The translations under genes were made by a program, and so were the position numbers. Shown piece after piece: positions 5,043-8,024 of a stretch of DNA of 8,024 nucleotides. The notes beneath the pieces are model-generated. The model saw only the letters and a list, made by a program, of their open reading frames with translations, had not been told where the DNA came from and made no database searches. Source of the stretch: Cytophagales bacterium. Its GTDB lineage: Bacteria > Bacteroidota > Bacteroidia > Cytophagales > Amoebophilaceae. Where the stretch lies: contig JAKSDE010000009.1 in NCBI GenBank assembly GCA_022360235.1, positions 1 through 8,024 of the forward strand, given 5' to 3'. How positions within the stretch are numbered: the first letter of the stretch is position 1; each line of letters opens with the position of its first letter.

Positions 5043-7886
5043 TCATCTCATAAATAAGCCCACTATAGGTTCAGCCATCCATTCATTAGTAGCTGGATGA
5101 TAAATAATACGTACACCTGGGTCAATAAGTAGGGGGATGGTTAAAATATTGAGATCTAGTGTTAAGTCAAGCCCCAGCGCTTCGAAAAGCTTATTGGAAT
5201 CTTTACCATCTTGGTTCAAATAGCGAAACTCTCCATAAGTCAAGTCATAAAACAGGTTCGCTTTTAGGCGTTGTAGTTTAGCTAGTAAGCCCAGACTCCA
5301 ATCAGGGTAGGCAATAGGAAACGTATAGCCTACCCCCCCATTATATATATCTCTAAAATCTTCACTCTCATGACCTCGTGCAAATAGTAAAGGACTGGAG
5401 AAAGAGAGTCCTTCTTTTAACTCGTGTTGGTATCCCGTTCTTAGACATAACGAATGATGCTTGAACAGACCAGGGAAATAAAGTTTACTCTTGACAGCAA
5501 AGAGTTGCCCTTGGTAGGTCCCCCCATAAGGCGTGTGCGCATAGTGTAGATAGAGTTCCTGGCCCCATTTACTCAGGATATCTCTTTTACTCAACCTGAG
5601 GAGCCGCCTAAGATACATAATATAGGTTTGATAATACTCCGTTGCTATATCATGCGCTGATAAAGAGCTCCAAATACTTAGCGATGCCCTTCGCGTGTAC
5701 TTAGAATTCGTAAATGTAAAAGGTAAACTAACGCCTACATCTAATCCTTTTTCTTTTAAAGTGATTTTCTTAAGTCTTCCATTGGCATCACGAAGGAGGC
5801 CTGGTGTGTTTCCTATTTTCCCTATAGCATTTATGATAGGATACCAGCCTCGATAGCTAAGACTGACAAACGTATGTCCCATTTGATCGTAAAAATCGTA
5901 CAAGTATCCTGCTGAAATTATACTCGTACTCAATAAATTTTGTGATCGAAGAGAAAATTTTAGTTTATAATCTGCTATATCACTAATATCATTGAAATCT
6001 TCGATATCAGGCCCCCAGCCATATATATTAATCAACTTTTTCCACCGCCAATAGCGCTCAACAGGATAATCATTAGTAGGAATGTCTTTCAAAACATCGC
6101 TGTTACCTTCTTGTTTTACCAAAGGTTCATAATAACGGACCAATCTATCTTCTACTTGTTCTAAAGGTGTCCATTGCGCAGGATCAAGGGGCATCTTTAC
6201 TACATCCATCCCATCTTTGGTAAAATCATTAAAAAAGAGCCATTGCCCATCTTCTGAAATAGCAGGATAGTAAGCACCATATTTTCTTGAGGTTACTTGA
6301 AATTGTTGCCCAGAGCGAAGGTCAATGGCGTAAATATTATCCATTTCATTATAGGCAGCATTATAAAAAATGTAGTGACCATGCATCACTGCATACCCTA
6401 TATTCACTTCTGAATAAGGTAAAATGTCTTGCATCTCGCCTGTTGAGACATCGATTACAGTGATTGTCTTTTGTCGATTGTCCGTCTTGACGGCTACAAT
6501 GTGTTTCCCTTGCGCTGACCATCGAGGCGTGAGGTAGAAGTGATTTTCTGGATTGGGGATACGTTGTATTTCTTCCCCCTTCTCTGCATCAAGTATTACG
6601 ATGTGGTGGTTATAGTTGATATCACTTTCAAACGCTACAATTTTTCTAGCATCAGGAGATAGCGTAGCTGAATTATAACGACTTTTATGGGTGAGTGTTT
6701 TCAGTTTTTTTGTCTGGATATCATAAAGTTTAATCACAGAATAGGACTGATTGCTCCATCGAATATCTGGAATAATCTCCGTCCATACTATCTTATCTTG
6801 TGCTGTAGAAAATATCTTACTAGCGTTCATACGACCTGGTATAAAAATCTTTTTTTCGTTGACGTTCTTATCTAACGTTACAAACGTTGCTATGTCTCCT
6901 ATTCCCGCTTTGACGACAAGAATGCTTCCGTCACTGCGTACTTGTGGGTGAAGATAGTCTGTATAGGCTTGATTTTTTCGTTGGTAAACAGGTTGTACAG
7001 GGGTAATAGGTAAATCTATTAGTTGCTGCTGCCAGCGCTTTGCTAACGCTTGGTTTGCATCTGCATAAATTTGAAGTAATCCTTTGCCTGTTTCTTTTTT
7101 TAGCGCTATAGAAAAACCGATAGGACCTAAGAATGGGTAGTATTTTGTAACCCGTTCCCACACCTTGGCTAATACCTCCCTACCATAGGTTCTTCTAAGG
7201 TAGGTAGTTAGGTAATAACCGATCGTATAATAACTAGAAACCTGGTGTTTATAAGAGCGAAGTACTTGTTTGCTATAGCTAAAAGGACCTCTTTCTAATA
7301 AATTTGTTCTATACAATAGGCTAAAATAGGGAATACGCCCTCTTCCTCCATGGGTCAAGGCTGTTTCAATACCTACAGCATCTCCTTCCCAGCACCATGG
7401 ATGTACGGCAAAGTTGAAAATTACATTCAAAAGATTTTCACCTGAGAGTAGATAGATGGCTTTACTGAAACCTGCAAAGCCTCTTTTATATTGAACAACA
7501 TGACGCAACTCATGGATGGCCAACATGTCCAACCAGTCATTCGTGCCAATAAAATTGTAATTTTGCGTAGGAAAAGTAAAAAACTCGCTTCTACGCGGAC
7601 CTAGTGTGACAAATCCATTGGATAGGGCCTGCCGATTTTGTAAGATGATGGAGATTTTACGTGGCTTTACGCCTAGGCTGTTCGCTACAGGTTCATAGAG
7701 ACGTTCCAAGGTATTGGCCATCCTCCGTGCTTCACGAGCGAATCCATCTGGAAAGAGAATATTAAAATGAGGGGTACGCATCTGATACCATTGAACAGAG
7801 GGAGGTGTTTGAGCTAATAGATTATTCAACGTACAGAAAAATAGAAGACTCACAACGAAGCCAGTTACTACACTCCTCTTTTTCAT
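5043..7886 (-). CDS. Secreted HEXXH peptidase-like protein with PD40 beta-propeller and C-terminal barrel-like region
   Basis: 947 residues. A Sec signal peptide (MKKRS then a hydrophobic core; cleavage likely after LLA at residue 25) begins the protein and supports the start. Residues about 30-290 resemble the peptidase MA-like (gluzincin) family: HELRH at 125-129 gives the HEXXH zinc-binding pair and catalytic Glu126, and WCWEGDA at 164-170 supplies the expected third ligand Glu167. Residues about 305-570 carry PD40/TolB-type propeller blades (for example TLSPDARKIVAFESD at 408-422, TPRWSAQGKHIVAVKTD at 453-469, YPAISEDGQWLFFNDF at 540-555). Residues about 640-947 are rich in alternating aromatic/hydrophobic strands and end VGLFMR, like an outer-membrane barrel. 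An envelope location is likely; the substrate is unknown. The protein was probably transcribed before pdhC-hslV, from a separate or leaky unit. Domain order is well supported; peptidase activity and the barrel are inferred. Confidence 0.85.
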   Translation of the reverse strand: MKKRSVVTGFVVSLLFFCTLNNLLAQTPPSVQWYQMRTPHFNILFPDGFAREARRMANTLERLYEPVANSLGVKPRKISIILQNRQALSNGFVTLGPRRSEFFTFPTQNYNFIGTNDWLDMLAIHELRHVVQYKRGFAGFSKAIYLLSGENLLNVIFNFAVHPWCWEGDAVGIETALTHGGRGRIPYFSLLYRTNLLERGPFSYSKQVLRSYKHQVSSYYTIGYYLTTYLRRTYGREVLAKVWERVTKYYPFLGPIGFSIALKKETGKGLLQIYADANQALAKRWQQQLIDLPITPVQPVYQRKNQAYTDYLHPQVRSDGSILVVKAGIGDIATFVTLDKNVNEKKIFIPGRMNASKIFSTAQDKIVWTEIIPDIRWSNQSYSVIKLYDIQTKKLKTLTHKSRYNSATLSPDARKIVAFESDINYNHHIVILDAEKGEEIQRIPNPENHFYLTPRWSAQGKHIVAVKTDNRQKTITVIDVSTGEMQDILPYSEVNIGYAVMHGHYIFYNAAYNEMDNIYAIDLRSGQQFQVTSRKYGAYYPAISEDGQWLFFNDFTKDGMDVVKMPLDPAQWTPLEQVEDRLVRYYEPLVKQEGNSDVLKDIPTNDYPVERYWRWKKLINIYGWGPDIEDFNDISDIADYKLKFSLRSQNLLSTSIISAGYLYDFYDQMGHTFVSLSYRGWYPIINAIGKIGNTPGLLRDANGRLKKITLKEKGLDVGVSLPFTFTNSKYTRRASLSIWSSLSAHDIATEYYQTYIMYLRRLLRLSKRDILSKWGQELYLHYAHTPYGGTYQGQLFAVKSKLYFPGLFKHHSLCLRTGYQHELKEGLSFSSPLLFARGHESEDFRDIYNGGVGYTFPIAYPDWSLGLLAKLQRLKANLFYDLTYGEFRYLNQDGKDSNKLFEALGLDLTLDLNILTIPLLIDPGVRIIYHPATNEWMAEPIVGLFMR

Positions 7887-7989
7887 TTATTTTTTAGTTT
7901 ATATAAAACAAATTGATTAAGCTATGGTAATAATACCTACTTTCAGTAACTTTACCAAGCTATTAGGTTTTTGCTGTGTATAATAAGGG

Positions 7990-8024
7990 GCTGTAGAATC
8001 TTAGAAGAATTCTACCAAATTATA
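7990..8024. repeat. Hairpin repeat, copy 2 (continues to window edge)
   Basis: Same orientation as copy 1 (2455-2488). GCTGTAGAAT and AATTCTA-CAAATTA are conserved, with several substitutions and one extra base between. A stem GTAGAATCTT / AAG-A-ATTCTAC forms with a single bulged A. The copy may extend past base 8024. It lies about 100 bases upstream of the 947-residue gene, in the spacer 7887-8024 that otherwise shows only A/T-rich sequence. Confidence 0.75.

Noticed and set aside
6795..6815. GCTGTAGAA-containing stretch resembling the hairpin repeat
   Set aside because: It lies inside the 947-residue gene and lacks the second stem arm and the CAAATTA flank.
6931..7161. 76-residue minus ORF within the 947-residue gene
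   Set aside because: Alternate-frame shadow within a well-supported long coding sequence.

Overview
The window is AT-rich, and every gene in it lies on the minus strand. The protein families point to Bacteroidota. HslV has the short pre-threonine leader and the GADGQATMG form of its active-site loop. The pyruvate dehydrogenase E2 carries two lipoyl domains. A large secreted protein combines an HEXXH peptidase, a PD40 propeller and a C-terminal barrel-like region, as in Bacteroidota 'TolB-like' proteins. Start codons have A/T-rich leaders without clear Shine-Dalgarno sequences. Gene remnants, long low-coding spacers and a variable-looking surface lipoprotein would suit a reduced, host-associated lineage such as Amoebophilaceae (Amoebophilus/Cardinium), but this assignment is inference.

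Layout from left to right: 1-811 is the N-terminal 270 residues of a class A penicillin-binding protein, cut by the window edge. 812-977 is a spacer holding a coding-like tail (889-981) in another frame, probably the lost C-terminus of the next gene. 978-1910 encodes a predicted lipoprotein with an Ig-like region, a coiled coil built from 35-residue repeats, and a tyrosine-motif/repeat C-terminus. 1911-2718 is about 800 bases without an intact gene. It holds three AT-rich palindromes, a hairpin repeat and two short coding-like remnants. 2719-3270 is hslV, 3313-4941 is the pyruvate dehydrogenase E2 gene (pdhC) and 5043-7886 is the peptidase/propeller/barrel gene. 7887-8024 is a spacer ending in a second copy of the hairpin repeat.

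Transcription runs right to left. pdhC and hslV are 42 bases apart and are probably co-transcribed. A possible weak terminator and a sigma70-like promoter sit between the 947-residue gene and pdhC. The three-gene block 2719-7886 is bracketed by direct copies of one 34-35 base hairpin repeat. I see no tRNA, rRNA, CRISPR array or intact transposase. I did not find a clearly new multi-gene system. The most unusual items are the lipoprotein (repeats, NPLY motifs, probable frameshift), the bracketing hairpin repeat and the G9 tract inside a catalytic motif of the penicillin-binding protein.
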